Below, piece by piece: positions 22,401 through 33,370 of a stretch of 64,000 nucleotides of DNA (positions are counted from its first letter, which is position 1; each line of letters begins with the position of its first letter). A program made the position numbers and the translations under genes. The notes under the pieces were generated by a model. It was not told where the DNA came from, did not search any database, and saw only the letters and a program-made list of their open reading frames with translations. Source of the DNA: Molanna angustata (taxonomy: Eukaryota > Arthropoda > Insecta > Trichoptera > Molannidae); NCBI GenBank assembly GCA_963576475.1, contig OY754970.1:26161091-26225090 (forward strand), in the 5' to 3' direction.

Positions 22401-25400
22401 TTCTCTACTCTTATTTTACACGTTGTTCTGCTTTCACTCTTTTCAAAGACCATTGCCTTTGATTTGCTGGCATTCATCCTCAGTCTGTTCTCTATGCATC
22501 CTTCATATACCATACTTACAACATAAAAAATCAAAACTTTTTCCTATTCTAATTTAATTTTTCACATTCTGAAAAATGTATCTATTATGTAATGTATCTA
22601 ACAAGTCACTATGTGTTTATTATTAATTATTTTCAAATAATATTAGATTACCTCCACAGCTGACTGTAGAAACTAATTCCTTGATCAATTCTTCGATAGA
22701 TAAATAATCTGAGAGATGAGCATTCCTTCTATATCCCCAAGACTGTTTGTCAACAGTCATACAATTCTCCCATTTATGTTTCTGTAGAACTCCTGAAATT
22801 GAAATAAATATTGTCCATTTATTAGTAAATATATAAATATGATTTTTGTATATTCAGACTGTTGAATAGCATTAAGGGGGGGACTGCTGCCAACGTACCT
22901 ATTTTTCAATTAGATATACCATCATTATTTCTTATCAAATCGTTTTGAAAAAAATAATTTAGATAGTTTGGGTATTAATAAACAAAAATATACCTTAATT
23001 TTTTGATAATATTCTGTATAAATTATTGTAGAAAAATAATGGCATACCCCGATTTTCAAAGTTTATCTTATATTTTTAATAAACTATAAGGCGTAGAGTA
23101 ATATATTTTTTTTTTAATTATAGAAGACATAATATGATGTGACGTTGCAGTAATGCTTCAGGTTTAGTAAATAAACCTAAAAAACATTTATTTTCCATTC
23201 AGTGCCATTACGTAATAAAAGTTTTTTTGGTTTATTTACTTAACCTGATGCATTAATGCAACGTCATATCATATTTTTCCAGGTATTTTGTTCTTCTTTA
23301 ATTTATAAAAAAAATATTGCTCTATACCTTATATATTTTTTTAGAAATTTAAGATAAATGTCTAAAATCGGGGTATGCTTATTATTTTCGTACAAGAATA
23401 TATACAGAACATAATCAAAAAGTTAAGGTACATTTCTATTTATTAATATCCAAAGTAACTAGGTTATTTTTTTCAAAATGTTTCGTTTAGTAATAATGAT
23501 GGTATATCAAATTGAAAAAATAGGTACATTGGCAGCAGTCACCCTCTTAACGAAATAGTTGTAAATTGTTTTGTCTAAATAATTACCTGGATTAAATCTA
23601 TCTGTGCAAGTGTAGATACCTCCATGATTACATGGTATACCAGATCCCCATCTGTCATTTACTATTATTGTGTCTTTGACTGGACTCTTATTGAAAAGCC
23701 AGGCTAAGAATTCTTTAGATCTCCAATAATTATCAGTTGCTTCCCAATCACCATCTGTCCATAAAACTTCCGGTTTGTACTTATTAATCAACTCTGTAAC
23801 TTCTGGCCACATCTTCTCATAAACATAAGTTTGTTCGTTGAAATTTGCATTTTTATCATTCAAATACATTGGATTGTACCATTCATAAAGAGAATAATAC
23901 ACACCAAAGTGCATACCCTCTTTATTTGTTATAGCTTTAGATAATTCCCCTACTAGATCTCGATGTGGACCAACATCCACTGAATTCCAACTGAAACTTC
24001 GGGAAGATGGCCATAATGTGAATCCTTCGTGATGTTTACTAGTCAATACTACATACCTGAAAAGTTAATCACATTATACACCTTAAATTTATTTCACTTC
24101 AAATGTTGGAAAAGCATAAAACATTCTGATGAAATGAGAATACCTACTTGTTTAATTATGTGTCTTTTATCTACCTACTAATAATGATAACAAATATTAA
24201 ATTTACAATAATGTGTTTATCAAAAATCAATTTACTAGTAACAATATTTTTTTTATTATCAATATTATGACATTGATTAATAAATAATACTGTAATCTGA
24301 TTATTTTGTTTGAAAATAACAATGAAACATAAACAATGAAAAAACACTCACTTAGCACCTGAACTTTCAAAGATATCTGCCCATTCTGTTGGATTGAAAA
24401 ACTCAGCTTTAAAATCAGGTTCAAAATTTTGATAAGTAAATCCTGGTGCGTAATTTTTTGCCATATACAGGACATACAATGGTGATCCAGCTGAAATACA
24501 CAAATAATAATTATGAATTTCTGTAAATAACTTGAGAATTTGCCCTGTGGAGGAGAGCTGTTTGCGCTTATACCAAACCAAGCAAAAACACATATTTGTG
24601 CACACATATGTTTGCCCCACTTGAAATACTCAAGATGTTTGTCGCTGACTCTAGCATAGTTATTTAAATTATTTGTTAATAGAAAAAAATAAACATAAGC
24701 ATGTAATCTTCATCATGGTTATGAGTAACATAAGCAAAAATTGATTTTAGTTCTACATAGATCATGAAATAAGCGAGAGTAAATGTACTGCAATGGAAAT
24801 ATACCCTATATTTATATATGCCGACCGCCGTGGCACAGCTGGTAAGCCGTTCGGTTTATATGCGGGCGTCCTGGGTTCTATTCCCAGCAGAGGAGAAATT
24901 TATTTCTCACGCAAATATTGCTTCTCTGGGCTGGAAACACTGGTTAGTTTGAAGAAATTGCCATAAGGAAATAAACTCGCCACTTGCGCAGGATGCAAGG
25001 AAGTGTTCATTATTATTATTATTATATTTAAAAATCTGGAAATTTAGTAGAGCAGAAGTAATTTCATTCTTAAAAATAAAAATGAATATTACATTAAAAT
25101 ACGTTCCTTAGAACTATGCAATATTTCATTTCTATGAAAAACAATTTTAGTTCTTAAATTAGTTAATGATATGATTGAAAAAAAATTTCAGTTCAATTTA
25201 TTTGTGAAGGTTATTGTTATGAAAATTAAATGAAAACTTAAAGGTAACAAAACAACCATATAAACGGTATATCAAAACAAGGAATTTATTTGCTTGAAAT
25301 AATTCATAAATTTTATTAGTATTTTTTCGTAAATATAGAGAAGAAATTTAGTTTTCGTTATTAGTAAACACTACTTACATTTCCAATTTAACCAAAACCA

Positions 25401-25598
25401 TTCACTTCCAAAACTTGGTACAGAATAAACTCCCCAATGCAGAAATATTCCAAATTTGACATCATCATACCATTCTGGTAGGGGTCTACTATCTAAACTT
25501 TCCCAGGTAGGTTTATAATCTTCTTGTATTCTGCCATGGCATACTGTAAAGTACGATAAACAAAATATGGTAAACAATAATACCATCAAATTACCCAT
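19487..25598 (-). CDS. Fuca: Alpha-L-fucosidase (glycoside hydrolase family 29)
   Basis: Hydrolyses alpha-L-fucose from glycoproteins and glycolipids; a lysosomal or secreted enzyme. Six exons in transcript order: 25,598-25,379, 24,490-24,352, 24,056-23,587, 22,792-22,652, 20,268-19,916 and 19,585-19,487. All junctions are GT-AG and in phase, giving about 473 residues (human FUCA1 466). Residues 1-22 are a signal peptide ([20 protein letters not shown], then HG). GH29 motifs follow in order: [16 protein letters not shown] (from about 54), [10 protein letters not shown] (about 126), and LWTDGDW with the predicted nucleophile Asp near 221. [16 protein letters not shown] and [13 protein letters not shown] follow, and WSWALKITN closes the C-terminal beta domain. 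Nothing is missing, so the enzyme should be active. The gene converges on TAF2. Its 2.4-kb fourth intron is packed with LINE and SINE sequence and its third intron holds a foldback element. Confidence 0.97.
20510..21350 (-). mobile_element. Jockey/CR1-like LINE 3' end in fucosidase intron
   Basis: The minus strand encodes [31 protein letters not shown] and QYGI.AWGG motifs of the polymerase thumb, then the C-terminal [19 protein letters not shown] part. It is clearly related to the longer polymerase at 33,844-35,883. Frames are broken, and a (C)9 run near 21,101 interrupts it. It is a 5'-truncated relic in the same orientation as the host gene. Confidence 0.75.
21388..21584 (-). mobile_element. 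tRNA-derived SINE, family B, minus copy
   Basis: Read on minus it begins GCCAACCGCCATGGCACAG, has the B box GGGTTCGATTCCC and the body CTGGGCTGGAAACACTGG, and ends GCGCAGGGTGCAAGGAAGTG. It lies within the fucosidase intron between two LINE fragments. Confidence 0.85.
21590..22510 (-). mobile_element. RTE-like LINE fragment, polymerase C-terminus
   Basis: The minus strand encodes [17 protein letters not shown] then [20 protein letters not shown] (22,534-22,289), followed after a frameshift by [16 protein letters not shown] and [17 protein letters not shown] (22,176-21,844). These are signature motifs of insect endonuclease/reverse-transcriptase LINEs: NA.KSK.M.F, YLGS.F...G, GRGRPR..W.D. It is truncated at 5'. 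Its 3' segment recurs at 27,105-27,230 and 62,670-62,890. Confidence 0.8.
22876..23546. mobile_element. TTAA-flanked foldback DNA element, copy 2 (intact)
   Basis: A 671-bp element with TTAA at 22,872-22,875 and 23,547-23,550. The ends are G-rich followed by ACTGCTGCCAACGTACC, mirrored at the right as GGTACATTGGCAGCAGTCACC. The two halves are near-complementary over most of their length with the turn near 23,200, so the single strand could fold into one long hairpin. It is non-coding and lies in the fucosidase intron, ending 41 bp from the exon at 23,587. Confidence 0.9.
24525..24650. repeat. Short repeat related to 19,240-19,365
   Basis: It shares CTTGAGAATTT, a GGAGAGCTGTTTGCGCTTATACC-like core and TACTCAAGATGTTTGTCGCTGA-like end with the copy beyond the fucosidase stop codon. 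It is diverged and non-coding, directly upstream of the second fucosidase exon. Confidence 0.45.
24820..25025 (+). mobile_element. tRNA-derived SINE, family B, with (ATT)n tail
   Basis: It starts GCCGACCGCCGTGGCACAG, with the body GGGCTGGAAACACTGG and ATTGCCATAAGG, then ACTTGCGCAGGATGCAAGG and an (ATT)n tail at 25,009-25,025. It is the most complete family B copy here. It is antisense to the fucosidase gene, inside its first intron. Confidence 0.88.
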
Positions 25599-25759
25599 TT
25601 TCTTTGTTTGTTACAATGCACCATCTAAAATAAAAAAATATATGTTAATAATTTTATCTCGCGATATTCAAGAGTTTTTTCCATCTGTCATCATAATTTT
25701 TTACAGTAATGATTTCTTTGGGGATAACCCGCGTCAGATTCTAATCCTCGGGAGGATCA

Positions 25760-25812
25760 ATCGTCAACCGACGTTTCGCCTGAATCTCACCAAGCATCCT
25801 CAGGGCCTTGTT
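25760..25812 (-). ncRNA. Hammerhead-ribozyme-like motif, Penelope type, minus strand
   Basis: Read on minus: CTGAGGA (25,803-25,797), a helix II of GCTTG/CAGGC with an 8-base loop, GAAA (25,777-25,774), then the palindrome ACGT and the cleavage-site C at 25,770. Flanks GGCC and GGTT pair as helix I (two C-G, two G-U). One extra U precedes helix II, as seen in Penelope-type ribozymes. It is about 160 bp upstream of the fucosidase start codon and probably marks a Penelope-like element remnant rather than a host regulatory RNA. Confidence 0.6.
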
Positions 25813-26073
25813 GGTTGGTTTCTAAAATAAATCCTTTGATTGAATTCAATCATATTTTTGTTAAATTCTAATCTTCATTAATTTATCGTGAACAGCTTAA
25901 TTATTGTCCAATACAATAATCATCCCATTTTCAACAACACTGCATTTATTGAACTGAATTTTGCCAATAAATACATCTCCATTCAAAAATATCTATACCG
26001 TATTCTCTTTTTAAATGTTGGAGCAGTTCTACGCAGTACCGTGTAATATTTATTTAATTTTTATTTATTTATT

Positions 26074-26224
26074 TATGTCCTTGCTAAACAAGTACATATA
26101 CATCTTCTACATTCCCTAAATAAATGCTTGTGCTATAGGTGAACGAAATCGGTTGAGACAGGAATCGAACTCGCGACCACTGGATTACTAGCCCAGCGCG
26201 CTAACTGCTCTACCATCGACCCAT
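26074..26224 (-). mobile_element. tRNA-derived SINE, family A
   Basis: On minus it reads GATGGGTCGATGGTAGAGCAGTTAGCGCGC, with the anticodon-like stem and B box GAGTTCGATTCC, then CGATTTCGTTCACC, AGCACAAGCATTTATT and ACTTGTTTAGCAAGGAC. The head folds like a tRNA, but the fixed 80-bp tail shared with four other copies marks it as a SINE. Confidence 0.88.
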
Positions 26225-26261
26225 CTAAATAATATTGCTTCTCGGGCAACTAACAGGTACT

Positions 26262-26445
26262 ATGTAAAATATTTATTTAACACGCACCCAATAACAAGTT
26301 GCCACATTCTGAAGACTTACGGTATTAATCGTCTCACAGATCCAGACTGAAAACACAATTAAAAATTGTGTCTCCACCGAGAATCGAACCCGGGACCCTC
26401 GGCTCAGCAATCACATATCTAACCAGCTGAGTTACAAAGGCCGAC
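26262..26445 (-). mobile_element. tRNA-derived SINE, family D
   Basis: On minus it begins GTCGGCCTTTGTAACTCAGCTGG, has the B box GGGTTCGATTCTC and a body with GTTTTCAGTCTGG and TTCAGAATGTGGCAACTTG. A diverged body fragment is at 33,065-33,150. The tRNA-like head gives RNA polymerase III boxes. Confidence 0.8.
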
Positions 26446-26466
26446 AAATATTAATATTAAAGACTA

Positions 26467-26960
26467 ATATCTTCTTCTTCTTCGTGCCATATCAGTTCCC
26501 TCCGACGTTAGTGCTGAGAAGGCACCTCTATCCGCCGCCATCCGGAACAATTTGCCGACGTCTCTGATATCGGTCCACTCACAAATGGTGCAGAGCCATG
26601 ACATCTGATTTCTTCCTATTCTTCTGCATCGACTGCTCTCCTGAGTACTTTTATATATTTGATATTTAACCGACCCAGGAAATTTTCAGCATGCGGCGAT
26701 GCAGCCAAATTTCAAAGGCTTCCAGATGGTAAAATATATTGTCTTTTATGGTCCAGGTTTCAACTCCATATAGAAATATGGACCATAGCACTTGACCAGG
26801 CGCTGCCTTATTTTAAGGTTTAGGCTATTGTCGCAAACAGTGTTTTCTCAGACCAAACTCTTTCCCAGTAATATTAATTACCTCCAAAAGTTTATGAAGG
26901 TCGTTGAAACTGTCAGCCAGTACCAAGGTATCGTCTGAGTATCTTAATTATTTATTAATA
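26467..26960 (-). mobile_element. RTE-like LINE 3' end with (GAA)n terminus
   Basis: The minus strand encodes GVETWTIKDN..., RRMLKISWVG and DIRDVGKLFRMAADRGAF motifs of endonuclease/reverse-transcriptase LINEs, and ends with ATGGCACGAAGAAGAAG at 26,467-26,483. Frames are broken. The terminal (GAA)n also ends the LINE fragments at 38,286, 49,185 and 52,616. Confidence 0.75.
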
Positions 26961-27104
26961 CTCTGTTCACTTTTACTAGTATACTTAATCAAAAGAATAA
27001 TGTAGGATAGGTTTCCTTGTATAAAAATCAATTCAGGATATCTACAAATATATTTTATTGAAAACAAATAACATTACATTGACGTTAAAACTAAGAATAA
27101 TAGA

Positions 27105-27230
27105 AGAGCATCTATGAGACGATGCATGGATGTGAATGAATTGATAAATGCATCTCAAGAAAGAAGAATCTTTCAATCGGTACTCTCTGCCTACCCTAAA
27201 TAGGGAAATGGTGATATGGTATGGTACATT
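27105..27230 (+). mobile_element. LINE 3' fragment (family of 21,590-22,510)
   Basis: GAGCATCTATGAGACGATGC, then GGATGTGAATG and GTACTCTCTGCCTACCC match the 3' end of the LINE at 21,740-21,860 and 62,760-62,870. It is 5'-truncated and about 125 bp long. Confidence 0.7.
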
Positions 27231-27261
27231 GTATTGTATCGTGGATCCTCAATAGAATATA

Positions 27262-28062
27262 CAATAAAATCTGTTTATTACGACTTGGTTCATAACAGCC
27301 AACCGTTTTTAGCGACGTAAATAGCGTAACTAGGTAGGTTTCATACAGACACACTATGAAAACATACCCATATAATACGATTCCAGTTTATGCGACCAAC
27401 CGCTTTTAGCGACCTTATTTTATAATAAATTGTCCGGTTAGAATAATTCACATCGTTTTGTTTACATTAACTACGTACAAATAATGCCTCGCCGCTCTGC
27501 GTCCCAGCTTTCTCCTCTCTCTGACGCACGTGGATTGGCATGCATAAATCACAGTATCACAGTTAGTTAGTATATTTCAACTATCGATAAGGTGGACACG
27601 TAACGCATGCTAAAATGAGTTCTGTGAAGCGAAAGTGTTTCTCAATTGAAGAAAAATGTGCAATAATACACCGTTTAGAAGCTGGTGAATCTAATCTAAC
27701 CTTTGCAAATGAATTTGTTGTGCCTCATTCTACAATATGCACCATAAAAAAATAAACATAAAATAGAACCACTATTTAATGTCAATGTCTTGAAAACTAA
27801 ACGTGTGAGGGCATACACTCAAGAACAAGTAGATCAAGCACTATTACAGTGGTTTAAGTTTCATCGTAATCGGGGAATATCCGTTGATGGACCTCTACTT
27901 CAAGAAAAAGCCAACTTTTTTGCTCAAGAGTTAAACATTCCTAACTACAATTGCTCAATGAGTTGGATAAACTGTTTTAAAGTAAGACGCAACATTGTCA
28001 CCGGTAAGATTGCTGGAGAGTCTTTGTCAGTTCGACAAAGCGATTGGTTGGAAAGAGTTTGG
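27262..28062 (+). pseudogene. pogo/Tigger-type transposase, N-terminal part, broken
   Basis: From ATG 27,615 the frame gives a CENP-B/pogo helix-turn-helix N-terminus (RKCFSIEEKCAIIHRLEAGE). A stop or frameshift at about 27,752 is followed by a second frame (27,790-28,060) with the CENP-B-type DNA-binding motifs QALLQWFKFHRNRGISVDGP and LQEKANFFAQEL. The catalytic DDE domain is absent because the foldback cluster begins at about 28,095. The left part (27,262-27,470, TTATTACGACTTGGTTCATAAC) looks like a pogo/Tigger 5' terminus. Function is certainly lost. Confidence 0.75.
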
Positions 28063-28094
28063 CCTATATATATATATATTCGTATGGTGTGTGT

Positions 28095-31027
28095 CGTGTA
28101 CGAAGGAAAATTTTGTATGGTGTAGTGGACTTTTTGCATGCTAATAACACCAACTAGAGGCCTCGCAGCATATATGTTCCGATACATGGATTTACTCAGA
28201 ATTCGGAGTAGAACATTTTATGTGAGTTTTGTGTGTGTGTGTGTGTGTGTCTGTCCCCCCTTATAACTTTTGATCCGCTCAATTTACAGAGCCCAAATTT
28301 TTAGAACATATAAACAGTTATAGGCCTACAAAACTTTTATACTCAGAAATGTGAATTTTTGTTTCAGTCAGGGGTTATCAACTTTTGAAATTTTGGTTTA
28401 TTTTTCCATATATCTCAGAAACCATAAAAGCTAGAACGCTGAAATTTGGTATAAACATAGACAAATACAAAATCTCAAATTAGTTTTTTTTTAAACTAGT
28501 TGCATGTAACACATGAGATCCAACTGTCGATAGCGATAGTACGTATAGTTGAAGAATAAGTACCAAACTATAAACCCATAAATATAAATTATCCAACTGT
28601 CGATTTGTTCAGTAGAACTTTGTTCTCTTAACATATCGACAATGTATCAAGCCAGAATACGCGAGAATTGTATGGAGAGGTCTACTTTTTTCACGGCTTT
28701 TCCAACTTTGAAGTCAAAAAACACCAACTTAGAGGCTTCGCAGCATATATGTTCCATACACGGATTTACTCAGAATTCGGAGTAGAACATTTCGTGTGTC
28801 TGTGTGTGTGTGTGTGTGTATGTCTGTGTGTGTGTGTGTCCCCCTTATAACTTTTGATCCGCTCAATTTACAGAGCCTAAAATTTCAGAATATATAAACA
28901 GTTACAGGCCTACAAAACTTTTATACTCGGAATTTTGAATTTTTGTTTCAGTCAGGGGTTATCAACTTTTGAATTTTTATTTTATTTTTCCCTATATCTC
29001 AGAAACCATAAAAGCTAGAACGCTGAAAATTGGTATAAACATAGACAAATACAAAATCTCAAATTAGTTTTTTCATAAAAACTCCAGGGTTTCTCAAACA
29101 TTTTTTATTAAGAAAAGTATTTTTTTTATGATAAATTTATGAGTTTAACTGCCTATATTTCCATTTATTTTTAAAATATCGAAAAAAGCCGAAACACCCC
29201 AACTAGATAATTTAATTTTATATAAAAAATATTAACATTGTAGCAGTACATCTCAAATTTTTTTTAACAATTTTTATAAAAATTGAATTTAGTGACGACA
29301 TCGCTTCATACAATTTGTATGGTAGTCACCTATACACAATATCAAAGAAGACTTAATAGTTTGATACTTCATCTCTAAGCATACAATATACATATACCAT
29401 CATGCTGTTTTCATATTCCGGGTAGGAAAAAAAGACTGACCTCCATACTATCCTATCTTGACTACCTAGGTACATGTGTTGTATAGAAAACTAAATATCA
29501 TAAATTAATAAATAATTTGTATTTATGGGTTTGGTACTTATTCTTCAACTATACATACTATCGCTGTCGACAGTTGGATCTCATGTGTTACATGCAACTA
29601 GTTTAATATTTTAAGATATTTGATTTTCTATACAACCATGTACCTAGGTATGTATGTCAAGATAGGATAGTATGGAGGTCAGTCCTTTGATCCTACCCAG
29701 AATTTGAAAACTGCATGATGGTATGTATGTATGTTTGGAGATTAGTATCAAACAATTTAGTCTTCATAGATATTGTGCGTAAGCTACTACCATACAAATT
29801 TTATGAAGCAATGTCGTCACTAAATTCAATTTTTATAAAAATTGTTAGAAAAAATTTGAGATGTGCTAATACAATGTTAATATTTTATATATAAAATTAA
29901 ATTATCTAGTTGGGGTGTTTCGGCATTTTGTCATATTTTAAAAAAATATGGAAATATAGGCAGTTAAACTCATAAATTTATCAAAAAAAAAATATTTTTC
30001 TTAATAAAAAATGTTTGAGAAACCCTGGAATTTAAAAAAAAAAACTTATTTGAGATTTTGTACTTGTCTATCTTTGTACCAATTTTCAGCATTCTAGCTT
30101 TTATGGTTTCTGAGATATATGGAAAAATTAACCGAAATTTCAAAAGTTGATAACCCCTGACTGAAACAAAAATTCACAATTCTGAGTATAAAAGTTTTGT
30201 AGGCCTATAACTGTTTATATATTCTGAAAATTTGAGATCTGTAAATTGAGCGGATCAAAAGTTATAAGGGGGGGACAGACAGACACACAGACACACACAC
30301 ACACATAAAATGTTCTACTCCGAATTCTGAGAAAATCCATGTATGGAAACATATATGCTGCGAGGCCTCTAGTTGGTGCTATTAGCATGCAAAAAGTCCA
30401 CTACACCATACAAAATTTTCCTTCGTACACGCATCTTGGCTTAATAATGTCGATTCATTAAGAGAATTGAATTCTCATGAACGAATCGACAGTTGGAAAA
30501 ATCCAGAGTTTCTCAAACATTTTTTATTAAGAAAAATATTTTTTTTATGATAAATTTATGAGTTTAACTGCCTATATTTCCAAAACTTTTACAATTATCG
30601 AAAAAAGCCGAAACACCCCAACTAGATAATTTAATTTTCTATAAAAAATATTAACATTGTAGTAGAAGATCTCAATTTTTTTTTAACAATTTTTTTAAAA
30701 ATTGAATTTAGTGACGACATCGCTTCATACATTTTGTATGGCAGTCGCCTATACACAATATGTAAGAAGACTTAATAGTTTGATACTTCATCTCCAAACA
30801 TACATACATACCATCATGCTTTTTGCATATTCTGGGTAGGAAAAAGGATCTTCCTCCATACTATCCTATCTTGACATACATACCTACATATGTTGTATAA
30901 AAAACAAAATATCTTAAAATATTCAATAATTTGTATCTATGGGTTTATAGTTTGGTACATATTCTTCAACTATACATACTATCGCTATCGACAGTTGGAT
31001 CTCATGTGTTACATGCAACTAGTTTAA
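28095..31027. mobile_element. Cluster of inverted foldback-element arms
   Basis: An ~850-bp module recurs in alternating orientation: partial + at 28,095-28,493, small inverted tail at 28,494-28,620, + at 28,640-29,607, - at 29,608-30,440 and + at 30,490-31,027. Landmarks are CAACTAGAGGCCTCGCAGCA, CCTTATAACTTTTGATCCGC, GTTTCTCAAACATTTTTTATT, GACCTCCATACTATCCTATC and the terminal GTTACATGCAACTAGTT. The central + and - modules form an inverted repeat of about 1.8 kb. (GT)n runs at about 28,227-28,250 and 28,795-28,838 belong to the module. No transposase is seen. Further copies are at 36,005-36,779, 41,059-41,140 and 55,051-55,515. Confidence 0.8.
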
Positions 31028-31249
31028 AAAAATATATTTTCAAGTTAATGACACAATCAATTTGAGAATTGCAATTATTATTGACTAAGCTGAATTACAA
31101 AACATTCCAAATTTAAATAATATTTCTTGTAGTCGAGCTCTTAATCAGTATGAAGATGTATGCAAGTGCGCATACGAGTAATACCATAATTCGGTGTTGT
31201 CCAATCTGACCAAACTATTACCGATTGAAAAGTCTGTAGTCTACGAGAG

Positions 31250-31602
31250 CCCTTATAGATGGGCGGTTCTCACAATTTAATAAGACGACAGTCTTCTGGA
31301 ATTGGTGAAATTCAGCTTCATCTCCCTAAAGGCTCAATTTCCCCCAGACATAAACAACATCACCATGGATGCTAGACTCTTGGCAGGCTCATGCCTCATG
31401 GGACGAACAATATGTTTAATTTTCCCTAATGTGAGGGCTAGACTTCATCAATCTTGGGCTGTCCCAAACTTCTGGATATCCCAGTTCATCACAGGACACG
31501 ACTTTAATAGCTACCTTCATAGATTCTGCCTTGTAAATTCGTCCTCATGGGTAAATTGGATAAATTTACGATGTCAAGTGAAAACATACTTTTTAAAATA
31601 GT
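31250..31602 (+). mobile_element. LINE relic, C-terminal region
   Basis: A 99-codon open frame (31,302-31,601) contains SQFITGHDFNSYLHRFCLV. This resembles the conserved .QFLTGHG.F..YLHRF motif after the polymerase/RNase H part of R1- and LOA-like LINEs. The rest is not recognisable. It abuts the 52-bp satellite. Confidence 0.5.
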
Positions 31603-32176
31603 AATGCTATGTCACAAACAACTAAGTAAGCAGTTCATAATTAAATAAATAGTATTAATGCTGTCACAAATAACTAAGTAAGCAGTTCATAATTAAAGAA
31701 ATACTATTAATGCTGTCACAAATAACTAAGTAAGCAGTTCATAATTAAATAAATACTATTAATGCTGTCACAAATAACTCAGTAAGCAGTTCATAATTAA
31801 ATAAATACTATTAATGCTGTCACAAACAACTAAGTAAGCAGTTCATAATTAAATAAATACTATTAATGCTGTCACAAACAACTAAGTAAGCAGTTCATAA
31901 TTAAATAAATACTATTAATGCTGTCACAAATAACTAAGTAAGCAGTTCATAATTAAAGAAATACTATTAATGCTGTCACAAATAACTAAGTAAGCAGTTC
32001 ATAATTAAATAAATACTATTAATGCTGTCACAAATAACTCAGTAAGCAGTTCATAATTAAATAAATACTATTAATGCTGTCACAAACAACTAAGTAAGCA
32101 GTTCATAATTAAATAAATACTATTAATGCTGTCACAAACAACTAAGTAAGCAGTTCATAATTAAATAAATACTATT
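31603..32176. repeat. 52-bp satellite, 11 units, with a five-unit higher-order period
   Basis: The unit TGCTGTCACAAATAACTAAG + TAAGCAGTTCATAATTAAAT + AAATACTATTAA repeats every 52 bp (for example 31,660 and 31,712). Diagnostic variants (AAAGAA; ACTCAG; CAACTAAG) appear in the same order in units 2-6 and 7-11, so the array is two copies of a 260-bp block plus one lead unit. No coding capacity. Confidence 0.95.
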
Positions 32177-33370
32177 CAGTCGAGAAAAATTAACATACCA
32201 TTTTTATAGTAATTTATTTTTGTTTAGGTATTTTAAATAAATAAATAAAATAATTTGAAATAGATAGGTAATTATTTAGATAAGTAAATGTTTATATTAT
32301 TACTTACATAAATATTATTTTAATCCTCTCTCAAGTTCCTATGTATGCATGTGTTTTGACATGGATACAAATGAACTGACTACTTTTGATTGGTAACCAG
32401 AACACAATCATTATGTGTAGTTTAACTCTGATATACAATATCAATGCAATAACATAGTACAGGGATATTCAACTGTCAAATAATTATTATACCTGAATTA
32501 TTTTTTTCAATTCACATCAGAGTGACGATTGCATTTTACGATAATCTGTTTGGAAAGATGATAATGTATGAAATTTATCAGTTACAATTTTAATATTTTT
32601 AAGCCATGAACTTTTGGAGAAAACTTTTACTTATTTATAAAAAATGAATACAATAATTTTCTATAAAAATTAGTTTATTTATTTTTCTGTTCATGCCATC
32701 ATGTCATATCCCACAAAGTGGGGAAACACAACACATGCTTGAATCCTTTGTCTTCGAAATTTGTTTTGTCGACTTCACTCTTGAGACATGGATTGCCAGC
32801 TGTCATTCTATCCCTTGGGAGGATGTCCTGGAGGTCTACATTTGGGGGAATATTATTACATTATGCGTGTATTCCCACACACCAATCTCGTCTCACCTAA
32901 AAAGGTATGCAATCTGGTAGGTATCATGGAGAAGATAATTTTCAATAAGAATCCTCTATATTTGGCATACCTACACAAAATTTTGTATCTATTACACAAC
33001 ACAATCTATAAGTTCAATCTGCTTTGTTTACTGCGCATTTCTATTACTAAGGTTTTCATTTCAATATTAATTTCACATGTACTCACTAACAAGCTGCCAC
33101 ACTTTTGAGACAGATTATATTGATCATTTCATAAATTCAGTCTGAAAATAGAAAGGTCTGTTTACGTCCAAACCAGAAAGTAAAACTGATGAAAACTAAT
33201 TTTTGATTCATGTAATGTGGTTTGGTCATTTGACTATGACAGCATTCTGGATTTGATTCTCAGCATGGGTCTATTAAAAATATTTCTTATGCAATGCTTT
33301 TGCAAATTGGAATCATCAGTAATTTTGAAAAAAACTTGTTATTTGCACAGTGTGCAAGAAAGTATTTACA
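32177..33370. other. Unannotated intergenic DNA with a diverged SINE-D fragment
   Basis: AT-rich. A segment near 32,692-32,920 (CCCACAAAGTGGGG..., CCCACACACCAATCTCGTC) loosely resembles 48,165-48,280 and may be an old repeat. 33,065-33,150 matches the family D SINE body. Open frames of 60-106 codons here overlap each other in three frames and look like chance. Confidence 0.4.

Noticed and set aside
28668..28850. 60-codon protein with Cys/Val run
   Set aside because: The run is the translation of a (GT)n microsatellite in the foldback module.
31302..31601. Independent small protein gene
   Set aside because: The only recognisable part (TGHDFNSYLHRF) is a LINE C-terminal motif; no splice or promoter context.
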